Of a DNA stretch of 23,488 bases, positions 9,637 through 20,034 are shown one piece after another (positions within the stretch are counted from its first letter, which is position 1; each line of letters begins with the position of its first letter). The stretch comes from Gymnopilus junonius (Eukaryota; Basidiomycota; Agaricomycetes; Agaricales; Galerinaceae): NCBI GenBank assembly GCA_015501075.1, contig JADNYJ010000481.1, forward strand, positions 1 to 23,488. Direction: 5' to 3'. A model generated the notes under the pieces. That model was given only the letters and a program-made list of their open reading frames with translations. It was not told where the DNA came from and did not search any database. Position numbers and translations under genes: made by a program.

Positions 9637-10364
9637 ATGAGCGATTTCGACGACTCTTCACTTACACTTCACACCAACGAGGAGTTCTCTGGTGCCAACC
9701 ACGCCGGGCCCAGTTCCCCCAGCGCTGCTTATGAGGGTCAACACAATTACCTACAGTGTCTCAAGGACACGTCAGCCGTCGCTGGGCCTTCTAACGGTTT
9801 GTCCCATTGAACAATATAACCCTTCAATCGCTGTCCTAACATTCTCCTCACGCAGAAGAGCACAATGTCAAGCCAAGACGAAAGATACGCAGGGGCGCCA
9901 ATCCATATAGTAGGCTTTCCGCACCTGCTCGCTCGCCACATAGACCAGATTACTGACGACTACGACTACGTTCAGGGTACCGCGCCCAAATTTCTCCACC
10001 ACCTCGATCTTTTACATCGGCCATCGAACAACTTCACCACGCTCCGACGCTCTCACTTGAGAGATTGGCGTTTAGGATGGATCTGGAGGATTTGAGGCGA
10101 AACATGATGACGCAGAGGCAGGAAACCTTCCAACCTTACCCTCCACCTCGTAACTCAAGGGAAATCATTTCGATTGGCCCGCGCCATGAACACTATTCAC
10201 GTTCTCCGGTTGACCAGGGACATCGAACGCCAGCACCATACTCAACGGCGAAAACTACCAGGAAGGCGAGGGACTTTTCGAAACGCGGCATTGGAAGGGA
10301 CTCTCAGAAGGGCAGCGACCATCGCGGCGAGCGCGCTATTCCGCCTTCTAGGGTGTATGAATAG
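9637..10364 (+). CDS. basic, Pro/Ser/Arg-rich, probably disordered protein (hypothetical)
   Basis: Family not recognised. Three exons fit: 9637-9796, 9856-9909 and 9976-10364, giving 200 residues. Intron 1 (59 bp, GTTTGT...CGCAG) has a perfect CTAAC branch site. Intron 2 (66 bp, GTAGGC...TTCAG) has TACTGAC; it is a multiple of three but contains an in-frame TGA, so retention would stop the protein after about 90 residues. The N terminus is acidic and Ser-rich (MSDFDDSSLTLHTNEE). From residue 54 on it is strongly basic, with KPRRKIRR and a Pro/Arg-rich region. A helix-like stretch LERLAFRMDLEDLRRNMM lies near the middle. KPRRKIRR could act as a nuclear localisation signal, which is inference. 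Confidence 0.5.
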
Positions 10365-12875
10365 TCGACATTACTTTCGAACGACGGCGGAGGGATCTAA
10401 ATCGAGTGACTTGTTGAGGACTGGCGACAAGGATGGATTTTGGAATACGAGACTTGTGTTTTCATAGCCAGGTGAAGCTTGTTACATTAACCTATGTATA
10501 CAATCTTGTAACCCATAGCACGAAGGAAATGTTCTGGATTTGTTGATTTATACCCAACCGTCAGAGTAAACGTTGTGGAGGAAAACGGTCCCAGCGAGTC
10601 AATACAAGTCTATGATCAGGGAAATCCGAAACTGGGGATGCAAAAACGTCCTCTAACTTGATTTGGAATCAAATCCTTGAAAATAGGCCCGTTTCCTGAA
10701 AACGTGTACACTGAGAGAATGGCATGCGGAAACCTTGGGTCGAGCAAGGTAATTTTTGCGGCAGAGAGCCTGTTACTGTTCGAGAACTAAGGTATGTGGC
10801 AGACAGATGCTTCCAGCCATACGAGCGAGGTCATTCGAGGCCGCGCCGGGTTATGGAGATGGATGACATATTCCTAAGAAGTACATATATCAAACCAGTA
10901 TAGGAGATAGGGGACTAGCTTACCATGTATACACAGACATAGCTTTCAGATTAGAAACCCACGCGAACCTGTCGGCTGCCGTTCATGTTGATGACCGTGA
11001 TGGGATAGAACAAGGAAGAGATCGAGTTGAGGAGATGTGAATCAGTTTGGCGATAGATAAATAGAAATGATATTGGTAATTGAGCGAATACGAGGAGGGT
11101 AAACCTCCTCGAATATTATCCCGGTCAATATCTCTAGAGCTATAACAATCTCCGTTTAACACTCTTGTCAGCAAGGGATAATCCCCAGCCAACAGCGAAG
11201 TCGCCCGGCGGTCTTGCAGCTGTATGTCCGGCAATAGAGTCCAGACCAATATGGGTCCATCACTTTTTTCCTGATTGGTTGAACTCATGTGTGTGGAAGT
11301 CGGAGACCCGTTTAGAAGGAAGGGACGGGTGAAAAACATTTTGCGTTCTAGAGCAATAGATGTGAAATAAGAAGGATGCCAATATCCGGAAAAGAGCGGT
11401 GGATTATTCGATTTTCACGTTCGAGGGTGATCATGCAGTGGGAAACTGAAGTGAGGCGCGAAGGTTCAATTGAGCTATATTGAAGCGAATGAGAATAACG
11501 GACTCTGATGAGAAAAGCAGGTCGCAGATCAAAGATCGTCCGAAAACAGGATGGAATGCCGTATGGAGTCTCGGCCGAGAAATGGGCACGAAGGTGCGTA
11601 TTCATTACGAGATATAAGACGCGCTGGCATTAATGAGTCATTTGGCAGCCGGACCGTATGCTACCAGTGAGGAATCCACATAAGACAGGTGACCGACAAC
11701 GAAGATCGCTCACGAAACAAATTACGACACGACTTTCTAGTCCCCAAGTCATCAGCAAGCTGGCACAGTTGGTGGGCTTGTGTGCCAAGAAAAAAAGGCA
11801 ACGGTCGGTGAGAAGATTGAGCTGTTCGAGTGCTCGTTAGTTCTTATAAAGCTCGGACGCCCTATTCATAGCCTCATTCCAGAAAAGGATCAAAAAGAGC
11901 TCGATTTGGCGGCGTCATTCAGATGGATAGCAATTCTGCACTGAGAAGTTGTCGGTATATTCCAGAAATGAGGAATCTTAAAATACCTGTAGCTGCCTTA
12001 TCCAAGAAGTTCAAGTCCAACTTATACTGCACCATTACACAGAAGAAAGTATTTCTGTCAAGGAGCAACGCCATGAGTGAGGAACAGATGGGTGCCATGT
12101 CACTATAAGAAAGTGGCGAACCGATGACAAGGTCCCCGAATGGACCCGAGCTCTAATTCCCACACATGCCAGCTTAAAAAGGAATTTGATGGCGGCGCGG
12201 CCTTCCCGCTCCTTTTGCAAGTTTTCTCAACTCCGAGTCATTTCTCCCATTTCTTACTTAACGGGTATAAAACGTGAGCCTGGTCGATCTGGCTGCTATC
12301 GGTCAGCGCTAAGCTTCTTCCCTCAATCCTTGCAAATGTCGGTACTTCTCAACACTCGTTCAGCTGCAACCCACCTGGACCCTTGACCCAAATTCTGTCC
12401 TCGCTGGCATACCTTCATCCCTATAACTCTTCACTAATCTTCATCCAAGTCTCCTCCTACGCACTGGTTTCATAACCCTTTGACAATCGTATTCGATGCT
12501 ATGTGTCTCACGCCGTTCATCTCAAGGCACCATTATCCCGGAAGAATCTCAGCGCCGACATCAAATGTAACTTTTGAAATTGAGCTCTCTGCTATGTGAT
12601 GTACTAGCAGAGGTTACTTGGAGAGCCGAACACACGGTAGGTCAGAATCTCTGTGGGCAGTCCAAGGCTTCAAACTTACTCTAAGGTGATGGAATATGTC
12701 ATTTGTCTGGGAAGTAAACTTCGAGGGCTTAAAATGGACCATTCTTGCCACCAGTTCCAGTTCCTGTGCCTGGAACGGTTGACAGCCATTGTCATTTGCA
12801 TCAACTCTGGAGGAAGGCTTGCCGATGAGATATAACTTGAGTCGAGTTTTTCCTTGACAGTCAAAAATCTCTGCC
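10365..12875. other. 2.5 kb without a supported gene
   Basis: No spliced gene could be assembled on either strand. A perfect 8 bp inverted repeat (CGAGGAGG / CCTCCTCG, loop GTAAA) lies at 11091-11111. A promoter-like TATAAAA at 12266-12272 precedes a pyrimidine-rich stretch and an ATG at 12335, but the frame closes after 17 codons. The minus open frames at 10983-11339 and 11348-11605 show no domain or splice pattern. The minus frame 12614-12937 overlaps the first exon of the next gene and is an antisense shadow. Confidence 0.4.
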
Positions 12876-14139
12876 ATGCCTGCATTGTTGCTGCCGACTT
12901 CGACCCAGGAAATCGTTTTTAACACGGTCTTCAACACACTTTTGTTGGAATTTTTGTTGTTTGGTGCGTGTTCACCACTACATCGGAGAATGCGTTTTTT
13001 GATAAGGACTTTTTATTAGGTATATACACAGTTGTCTACGCTGGGACCTTATATGTATATTGTAAGCTCTGTTTATGTTGCAGTGATGGACGTTTACCGA
13101 TAATCAACAGGGACCAAGGCGCCGTCTCAGCGGCACTGGATGATAATTTGTGCCATTTCAGTGTCATACCTCGTTTGTCTTATACAAGTGGCTTGCCAAT
13201 GGTATTTTGATAAGAGGGACATATTAAACATCGAAGTACTACAAGGAACGCTAGTCAGCGCCTTGCACAACAGCCCTAGGTGGCTCACTCTCCTGAACCA
13301 AATTTGTTATTTTATTGCGGCCGCTCTGGCTGACGGATTGTTGGTAAGAAAGTTCTTATAACCAATAAGTTATATTAATATTGACTTCTTTTTAGATATG
13401 GCGATGTTTTAATGTCTGGAGCTCCTCCATTCGGGTCATCCTCCTCCCGTCATTTTTCCTCCTTTGTGAGATCGGTACGTTTAACAAGCATTTTTCGACC
13501 CTGTATTTCTCTGAGACCCCATTCACATGAAGCCTTAGATCTATCCGTTATAATAGTAGCGTCTGCCGCCAACTTAGATCCCTCACCTAGCCAATCCGAG
13601 ACCCTGAATGCGTTGGTCGGCACAACACTTCTTATGACTGTCGCCACTACTCTGGTCACAACATCCCTTATCGCCTACCGTATACATTTGTTCTCCAAAG
13701 AGAACGTCTTCGATGATACCAGATCCTTGCTTAAATATATAGTAGAAGTCATGGTCCAATCCGCGGCTGTATACTCTTTGGCGACAATTCCCTTCGCGAC
13801 CGTGTCCATCATCCACACCGAAACCCATGCACCGGTTCTTGTTGCACGATATTATACAGCGGCTTTTTACCTTTTCACTGCAGTATGTTGTCATACACAT
13901 CTCAACTATCATTTCCGACATGTCATAATATTATTCAGGGAATTGCACCAACTATCATGGTCGCTAGAGTTGCTTTAATACCAGAAGTAAGCCAAGTAAA
14001 GGTTGCAATGAGTTCTGTATCCAGCATGGAGTTCTGTCGCCCAACGACGGGAAACAGAGATTCCACCCTTTACCAAAAACCGGAGAATTCACAGATCAAG
14101 GAATGTGAAGAATGGCTGAGCCAGTCGGGACATTTATAG
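12876..14139 (+). CDS. seven-transmembrane protein of an Agaricomycete orphan family
   Basis: Integral membrane protein with a receptor-like layout and no known ligand. Six exons fit: 12876-12963, 13020-13061, 13111-13343, 13396-13474, 13539-13882 and 13939-14139, giving 328 residues. Introns of 49-64 bp all follow GT-AG; the fourth acceptor could instead be at 13532. Hydrophobic segments lie at about residues 14-43, 53-76, 100-125, 134-155, 172-195, 214-239 and 247-273. The tail from 274 is polar and presumably cytosolic. Family hallmarks are LLFGIYTVVYAGTLYVY in segment 1, ADGLLIWRCFNVW after segment 3 and GIAPTIMVARVAL at the end of segment 7. Such genes are numerous in mushroom genomes and usually called hypothetical. 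A GPCR-like role is inference. Confidence 0.8.
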
Positions 14140-16884
14140 CCGCATTCCAGACCAGCCGAGGGTTATCTTTTATTTCGGAAAGGATGAAAAATAATTTAAT
14201 GACTGCGGCCTCCCGTTTCCCTGTCCTGTATTATAGAATCGAACCTCCATCCCTTACCCTATAATAAAATAATGAGAGAAGGAAAAACTCGGAGTTGAAT
14301 CGGGAGCCCAATTAGGATTCGGCATGGGATATCAGTGCGTTGATGCGCCTTCTGATGTGGCGGTGGACGCGGACATTCCACGCCGGGGTCCGACGAATAC
14401 GACTCGGGTCTGCAACTACAAAAGGGAATTTGATGGCTTTGCCCCGCCTTTCCCAGGTCTCGCGTTCAACAACTGCCTGAAAGCTTCGACGTACTAATGT
14501 TCTTCAGTGGCTCAAGAGATAATCTGGAGACAGACGATAAATCAATTCGGATAGGTAAATGTCTCCCTTTCCGAGTCAGACTCGTCGTCTGGAATTTCGA
14601 CGGGGCATGGGTTGTGTGACAGAGTGTGACCTGTCTCTGGCTTCGGACTGATGATGTGTACGCTAAACTACAGGGACAGTGCTGAACACTGCAGTTGAAA
14701 GGCAATAAAACAGGGTAGGCATTTTTAGTTTAGGCCGTATTTTAAGATGGTTTTATTAGCAGCGGTAGACGAGAAATGTCAGTAAAATTGGTTCCCATTG
14801 ACTCGAATTTTGGGTGAGTTGCGATTTCAGGATGCGATGGTGTCTTGCCGATGTCCTTGTATTGGACGAGTATGCTGGTGCAGGCAACTAAAGTTCCAAG
14901 CTTTAAGAGAAATAGTGACGTTGGGTTTGGACCTGAACCGTACAGTAGCACAAGAATTGAGTCTAAGTGCGCCGACTCGAACACAGCACAGGCATTTCCC
15001 CACCTGACCGTCCTCCGAACATCTTCCCTTCCCCCTCGCCTGTAATGCACTTATGCCGAGATATATTAGCACTAAACATCTTCTCTCCCTCTGCACCATC
15101 CGAGGAGTCGAGTCCAGCTAAATGAACTATCAGTAACTGTCAAGCCTAAATAACCAGAGAAGCGCACCATTCTTCGAAATGAGGCCAGCGGTTGGAATAA
15201 CCTCGCCTCGTCCCCCAGACCAATGTCATAGCGAACGACCAGTACACCCAGAGTCTCCATTGCGTAATCCATGCCTTCCACTCCGGATCGATGGTGATGC
15301 ATTCTTCGACTCATACTTCGTCTTCTGCCAGAGCTGGGCTGCGGTCGACAAGGGTTAGATATTTCGGACAGCTTAGATAAAGGTGGCTCCCCAGATTTCA
15401 TGGTTACGGCGGGTATTTCGTGGCTTTAAAGGATGTTCGTAAATAGCTGGACGAGAACAAGAGATGGCACGTACTGTTGGTTTCCACATCGTGTTACCCA
15501 GAGCGCCCTGGGGGAGCGAACTTGGCAAAAGCAGGTAAGTAAAAGGGGAAAACCAGAGCGATATAGAAGAAAATAATCAGTCGTTAATTTTCGTCATACG
15601 ATGTAGTTGGACGATGTCGATAAAGCATCACGTCGTGGAGAAGGTATGAAAAACCGTGAGTACAACACCCACCTGACTGAAATCACCAGCATTGTAGAGA
15701 GGCTTGGAACTGGATAATCCGTTCGTCTTAAGCTCTCCAGCTTTTAAAGAGAAGGATGCTGGATTATGTTCGCTACCGGTTCTGAATTCCAGACCTAGTG
15801 TTACAGCTATTCTTGTCCTGAACCTTGACACCAACTTCCAATTGCCGTCGGGCCGGCTGGCTTTGCGACAATCGCCACACAGTGTTAGGATCATTTACGT
15901 CTTCTCATGAAAATGACAGTAAAATTATTTCGATTGAACGAGAAATTAAAGAGCTTATGCTAACAGAAATTTTACTGCCCAGTTTATACGCACTAGTTGT
16001 GGGATCCTTAATGGCTGTGATAAATCTGCTCGATAACATTTACGCAATGATCGTCTGATTCTCTCTGCTTGGGTAACTTCTACTCTTCTATAACTGGCTT
16101 TTTCCTTGTAGTACAGCGTTTTGCTCGTTACTTGCCCAGCACTCCTTCAACGATCATCACGGGCGGAATGGGGTACATAAGTACGTAATGTGTACCATGA
16201 TGTGCCTCGAATTCCTCGAATTGAAGGAAATAAAAAGGGAAGTCACGACCAAAATTTTCTCATGATCTCCTCGCCTTGTTCCTATTCGGTGGTGGCAACT
16301 CGAACGACTGGTCACCACAGCTTCGCCTATCGTAATGAACTGATTCCTAAGCCTAGATAAATTAAGTCGCTTCCGAACTCAGCGTATGCATGATCGCACC
16401 CGAGTTGACCAGTCAGAAAAGAGTCACTTATTCAGTTCATCATGACTCAGAAGATTCTTTCGGAAGCGCAACCATGTCAGATGGTCGGCATGTAACATAC
16501 CGCAGAATCTAGGTGGCGCATGTATGCTTTCATAATTACATACCTCAAGGACTTTGACTGACCTCTTCACCCACGCCGTTGCAAGTTAAGTCCCAATCAC
16601 AATTTTTTTTCGAGTCACTCACTGAACTCTGCTTCCTCGAGATATGCGCCCAAGGAATAGTTCATATTTTTTGAAAATGCAGTGCACGGACGAATTCATG
16701 GACACTGGTTTACACATACAAGTGGCGTTACTTGCCTTGGGCCCAACTTCTTCCTAGCTGGGTACGTCCTTCTCCTCTCTAGTATGATGCCCAATTGGTA
16801 TCATCATCACAATCTAACTTTTTTGTCGTCCAGTTCTAGGAATCGAACCCTCCTTATCGCAACTCGATGATCGATCCAGTTATT
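14140..16884. other. 2.7 kb gene-poor region with possible coding remnants on the minus strand
   Basis: No intact gene. On the minus strand, a stop-free segment at 15146-15310 reads as a Trp-rich peptide (WKAWITQWRLWVYW then SNRWPHFEEW) that looks coding but has no start or clear splice sites. The minus stretch 15680-15900 contains SLKAGELKTNGLSSSKPLYN and then a GT donor-like site, also unassigned. Two interleaved inverted repeats lie at 16334-16468. The sequence may be eroded genes; I cannot name them. Confidence 0.3.
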
Positions 16885-17408
16885 CTACATCAGAGGACAG
16901 TCTTCTGTCTCTAGGGCTGCCTCTGGAACCACATTCTTCTGAACAATCGAAGCCGTTGGGAGCGTAATATCACCGAGGAAGAATTGTCGATGTGTAGACT
17001 AGGTGCGCCTTTACCTCCCAAATTTTCTTCTGTGGGTCAACGTGTCTGTCGGGCTCAGGATAACGGTATATCGAAGCAAAGTCCATTCGCCGTCTCAGGA
17101 AGAATGAAGTTCGAGTCAGTGACCTCGATGTCAATTACGTCTCGAAAAGCACCAGAGATGTCATTGACGGTGGTACCCAGGATCAGCAACTGAACCAGTT
17201 TAACAGGAACATGCGAAGACGATAATAACAGCCATGAAAATTCAAGCAGCTCCGTCCGCACACCTGGTCCAATCGCACCTCAAAGTTTAATCAAAGAAAA
17301 AGGTTGGTTAACAGTACCGTTACAATGATCCAACAGTGGAAAACATATCGCTTGCACGTCTACCTTCAGTTGCAAGTGACCTATGCGCATCGGGGATGCC
17401 AAACCCTA
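16885..17408 (-). pseudogene. decayed gene fragment of unknown family
   Basis: Reading the minus strand from about 17408 to the TAG at 16885-16887, coding-like peptide appears in three successive frames. First comes ILGTTVNDISGAFRD to GLCFDIPL (about 17190-17058). It is followed one base out of frame by YPEPDRHVDPQKKIWE (about 17060-17010) and, after another shift near 16985, by FFLGDITLPTASIVQKNVVP ending in DCPLM and the stop. A possible intron with acceptor TTCAG ends near 17191. The frame changes cannot be introns of normal size. Upstream, the fragment stops about 15 bp from the 220 bp repeat at 17423. I do not recognise the protein. Start and exon borders are approximate. Confidence 0.4.
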
Positions 17409-17422
17409 GTTGCGTCACTCAT

Positions 17423-17642
17423 TGTGACAGTGAGATTGGGTCATTCGGACATGGTCACACCATAGATTAGATAGTGGATCAGTAGCACAGCCTGTCCGTA
17501 TGTAGACAGGCGCGGTCCAGTGACGAACACATCCTTGCTTGGTCCTTGCCATCGCGTGCTTGCCTGACCGCACGCCTGCTCGACGCGCCTCCGAGCCTTG
17601 CCAGAGCCAAGCTGCTAGGGTAGTCCTGATTGGACTACTCCA
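17423..17642 (-). repeat. dispersed TG...CA repeat, copy 2 (solo-LTR-like), inverted
   Basis: Reverse complement of the element at 2330-2555, 220 bp, about 98% identical and lacking the 6 bp insertion of copy 1. In the element's orientation the flanking 4 bp are ACGA and ATGA, so a target-site duplication is imperfect or absent. It lies next to a decayed gene on the same strand. Confidence 0.75.
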
Positions 17643-18029
17643 TCGTAACATGATCTATGCAGGCTGGGAGTGCGAGTACTCTAAATAGGGGCGAGGGCGT
17701 GAATAGATGAAGCCCCGATGACGCCGCCACGTCCCCGTACGCAAATTCCATCCCTCAATTTATAACCAGCCAAGCAGGACTAACGGATCTATATCACCAT
17801 CATCGTTGAATGCGGGCAATTCGACTACGAGCAATATTAACGTAAAATTTCAAGTAATTGCTACTTACATTGGATTATATCCCTAGCTTTTGCGGATGCG
17901 GAGAGTACGAGGTGGAAGGAGGACAATGATCAAATCTAGAACAGGATGGCAATCAGCAAGCTATCGATCTTCAGAAGGAAATCCTTTCTCACGAGCACTC
18001 AGCTGATGTGACTGACTCTCCCCAGCCAC
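17643..18029. other. intergenic, between the repeat and the MITE
   Basis: No gene or regulatory feature recognised. Confidence 0.4.
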
Positions 18030-18032
18030 ATA

Positions 18033-18245
18033 CACTGCTGGCACCAACCTCTGTTTCTTTGGGAAACAGCATGAAAGAAACACGTCACCTGATTTCTTTT
18101 AGGTGTTTCTCAAGAAACCAGCATTCGGCCTTGCCTAATTTGGTATGGCCGACCAGTGTTTCTTAAGAAAACAGTGGAAAAAAAGTCATATGACGTGTTT
18201 CCTAGGTACTGTTTCCTCAAGAAACACTACTCAGTGCCAGCAGTG
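18033..18245. mobile_element. fold-back MITE with long terminal inverted repeats, CACTA-like ends
   Basis: The ends CACTGCTGGCAC and GTGCCAGCAGTG are exact inverted repeats. Similarity continues inward along the whole element (arms about 18033-18130 and 18147-18245, around 16 nt of unpaired centre), with repeated TGTTTCTT/AAGAAACA blocks. The direct repeat ATA at 18030-18032 and 18246-18248 is a 3 bp target-site duplication. CACTG termini and a 3 bp duplication suit a non-autonomous element mobilised by a CACTA/EnSpm-type transposase. It has no coding capacity. Confidence 0.85.
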
Positions 18246-18496
18246 ATAGCGTGTCCGTCGTGACAACGCGTTGCTCTTTCTTGATCACGACTCACGAGGT
18301 GACACGGCAACGTATCCTCAATGGAAAAGGGTATGCGTTCTTTTATCAACGGCCCAGGATGGTTTGACTAAGCAGGTCTCAATTTATTCTGCTTTTCATA
18401 ACAGGCATAACTTCGTAGATATGACCGGCTGCTTATTTTGCGATAATTTAGATTCCACTTGGTTCCCCACATCTGTTCGATGTCCAGTAAAATGCA

Positions 18497-20034
18497 GACG
18501 AAACCTGTACATCATGCACCAAGTTGAAGAAAATTGAAGCTAAAATCCGTGAACTGAAGAAATTTCTAGAAGATCCGATAGACGAGCATCGAGAAACGTG
18601 TAGCAAGATCAATATCGCTCATGACCCATTCATCCATCGCGCGCCGTCTGAAATCGCCTCCTTGATATTCCGATGTTGCCTTCCTGTCGTACCGCTGGAT
18701 GGTCTCTGTTCCATTAACAAGGAGGAGCGCGCTTTTCCTCTGACCTTGGGAGCTGTCTGTCAGTACTGGAGGAAAATTGCGTGGTCGGCCCCGCAGCTAT
18801 GGTCTTTGTTTGTCGTCTATGCAAATGAGGGGTCGCATTCATCCGTCCTATCCGAGGTACCCAGGGAATAGCTGAGCCGCTCAAGTTTTCTACCTTTGTC
18901 GAAGTCCAGATTTTATGGCAGAGACTCGACCGCTGGGGACTGAGGGACTGTTCAGATATTTTCGACGCCATCTTCACCCTCTTCAAACAGTATTCAGATA
19001 GGTGGTACATGTTGGATATATGTGTCTTAGGTCCCATTTTCTCCCGCTTCCGTGACCAATATCGGGAAAACCCCCCTCTTTTCGGAGTCTCCGTCTTAGT
19101 GACGTTACTGGATACTGTGCTGGCAAAAAGACAACCGACGTACACGACCTGTCCTATAGTCGAGGACCCTTTCGTGGAGAATGTTTCTTTTCTCTGCAGT
19201 CACTCAAGATTGACTGCAGTCGACTTTTCCGTGTTACATTGGACAACGTTCAATCCGCTGACTGCGTTGAAGTTTTTAGGCATGCTCTGCGGCTTCAATC
19301 TTACGAAGTAAAACATATGCAGAAATTTTATTCAGCGAACTGATGTAGTAATGCATAATCAACTGCAATCCCTGGTCTTCAATGCTAGCAGCGATTCGTT
19401 TTCCCAGCCGTTCCTTCGCTCAGTGAAATTTCCAGCCTTGAAAATTTCTTCAAGTTAGGAGTGAATGAATATCTTCCTGCTAATGAAATATCTTCTATGA
19501 TCCAACGGTCTTCCTGCGACTTGAATGCTTTGTCCATCCACGTCCTGGTAGTGGAACGACAAGCTTTCATATTCCTCTTACGAGCCATGCCGTCATGTCT
19601 CCAAAAGCTGTAGGTTTACAGCAATAGTCAGACTGCGCAGTCGCCAGATGTTCTTCTGCACTTTCTGGCTAGCACATCCTTCGCTAATGCAGACAGACAA
19701 AACGCGTAAAATCTTCTTCCCTCTCTCCGATATTTTGCCCACCATTGTCCATATCCTATCCTAAGGCCCTCGTGGTCGCTCTTCCCAGGAGTATTCGGTC
19801 CTCTTTCCGACCTCGACAACCCACGCCGGTGGCCACTCGAAACTTTTAATCTGGCATTTGTTTCGTATGATCTGAAGCCTGCTCCCTGCTCCCTTCATTG
19901 ACAAGGAATCTCTCCGTCCCCTTCTCGATTTTTTGAACAAGGGATTCAATTTGTCAATTCTCACAGGAAGTCTGAGCAGGGAAGTGGATTTGATTCGTTG
20001 TTCTGCAGAGTATCACAAGATGGACACTACGTAG
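18497..20034 (+). pseudogene. degenerate F-box gene
   Basis: Second F-box protein gene, broken by several frameshifts. From about 18497 the frame gives a CTSC pair, a charged helix (KKIEAKIRELKKFL) and the family link INIAHDPFIHRAPSEIASLI into an F-box ending in APQLWSLFVVY; it hits TAG at 18869-18871. A second frame from about 18863 (AEPLKFSTFVEVQILW) runs to 19311. Later pieces lie in changing frames: HNQLQSLVFNASSDSF near 19350, SMIQRSSCDLNALSIHVL near 19500, PRRWPLETFNLAFVSYDL near 19820, and a C terminus DKESLRPLLDFLNKG to SAEYHKMDTT with TAG at 20032-20034. At 19879-19892 the 7-mer CTGCTCC is duplicated in tandem; removing one copy restores the frame, so this break looks like true mutation. 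The start codon is unresolved. Confidence 0.65.

Noticed and set aside
12266..12400. TATAAAA at 12266-12272 with a pyrimidine-rich leader and ATG at 12335
   Set aside because: The frame closes after 17 codons and no splice donor extends it into a convincing gene.
12614..12937. 107-codon minus open frame
   Set aside because: Overlaps antisense the first exon of the seven-transmembrane gene; no domain or splice support.
14827..15894. Possible similarity between minus segments around 14900 and 15750 (FR...SLKA pattern)
   Set aside because: DNA agreement is only about 17 of 25 bases in the best block, near chance; not enough to call a duplicated remnant.
16827..16897. tRNA-like sequence on the minus strand with a perfect B-box (GGTTCGATTCC) and a weak A-box-like stretch
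   Set aside because: The acceptor, D and T stems do not pair, the anticodon loop lacks a T at the expected position and no Pol III T-run follows. Its 5' half overlaps the end of a coding-like remnant.
18271..18537. 88-codon plus open frame just before the F-box pseudogene, with a CLFCDN motif
   Set aside because: It is in another frame and could not be spliced to the F-box reading frame; might hold a lost first exon, but unsupported.
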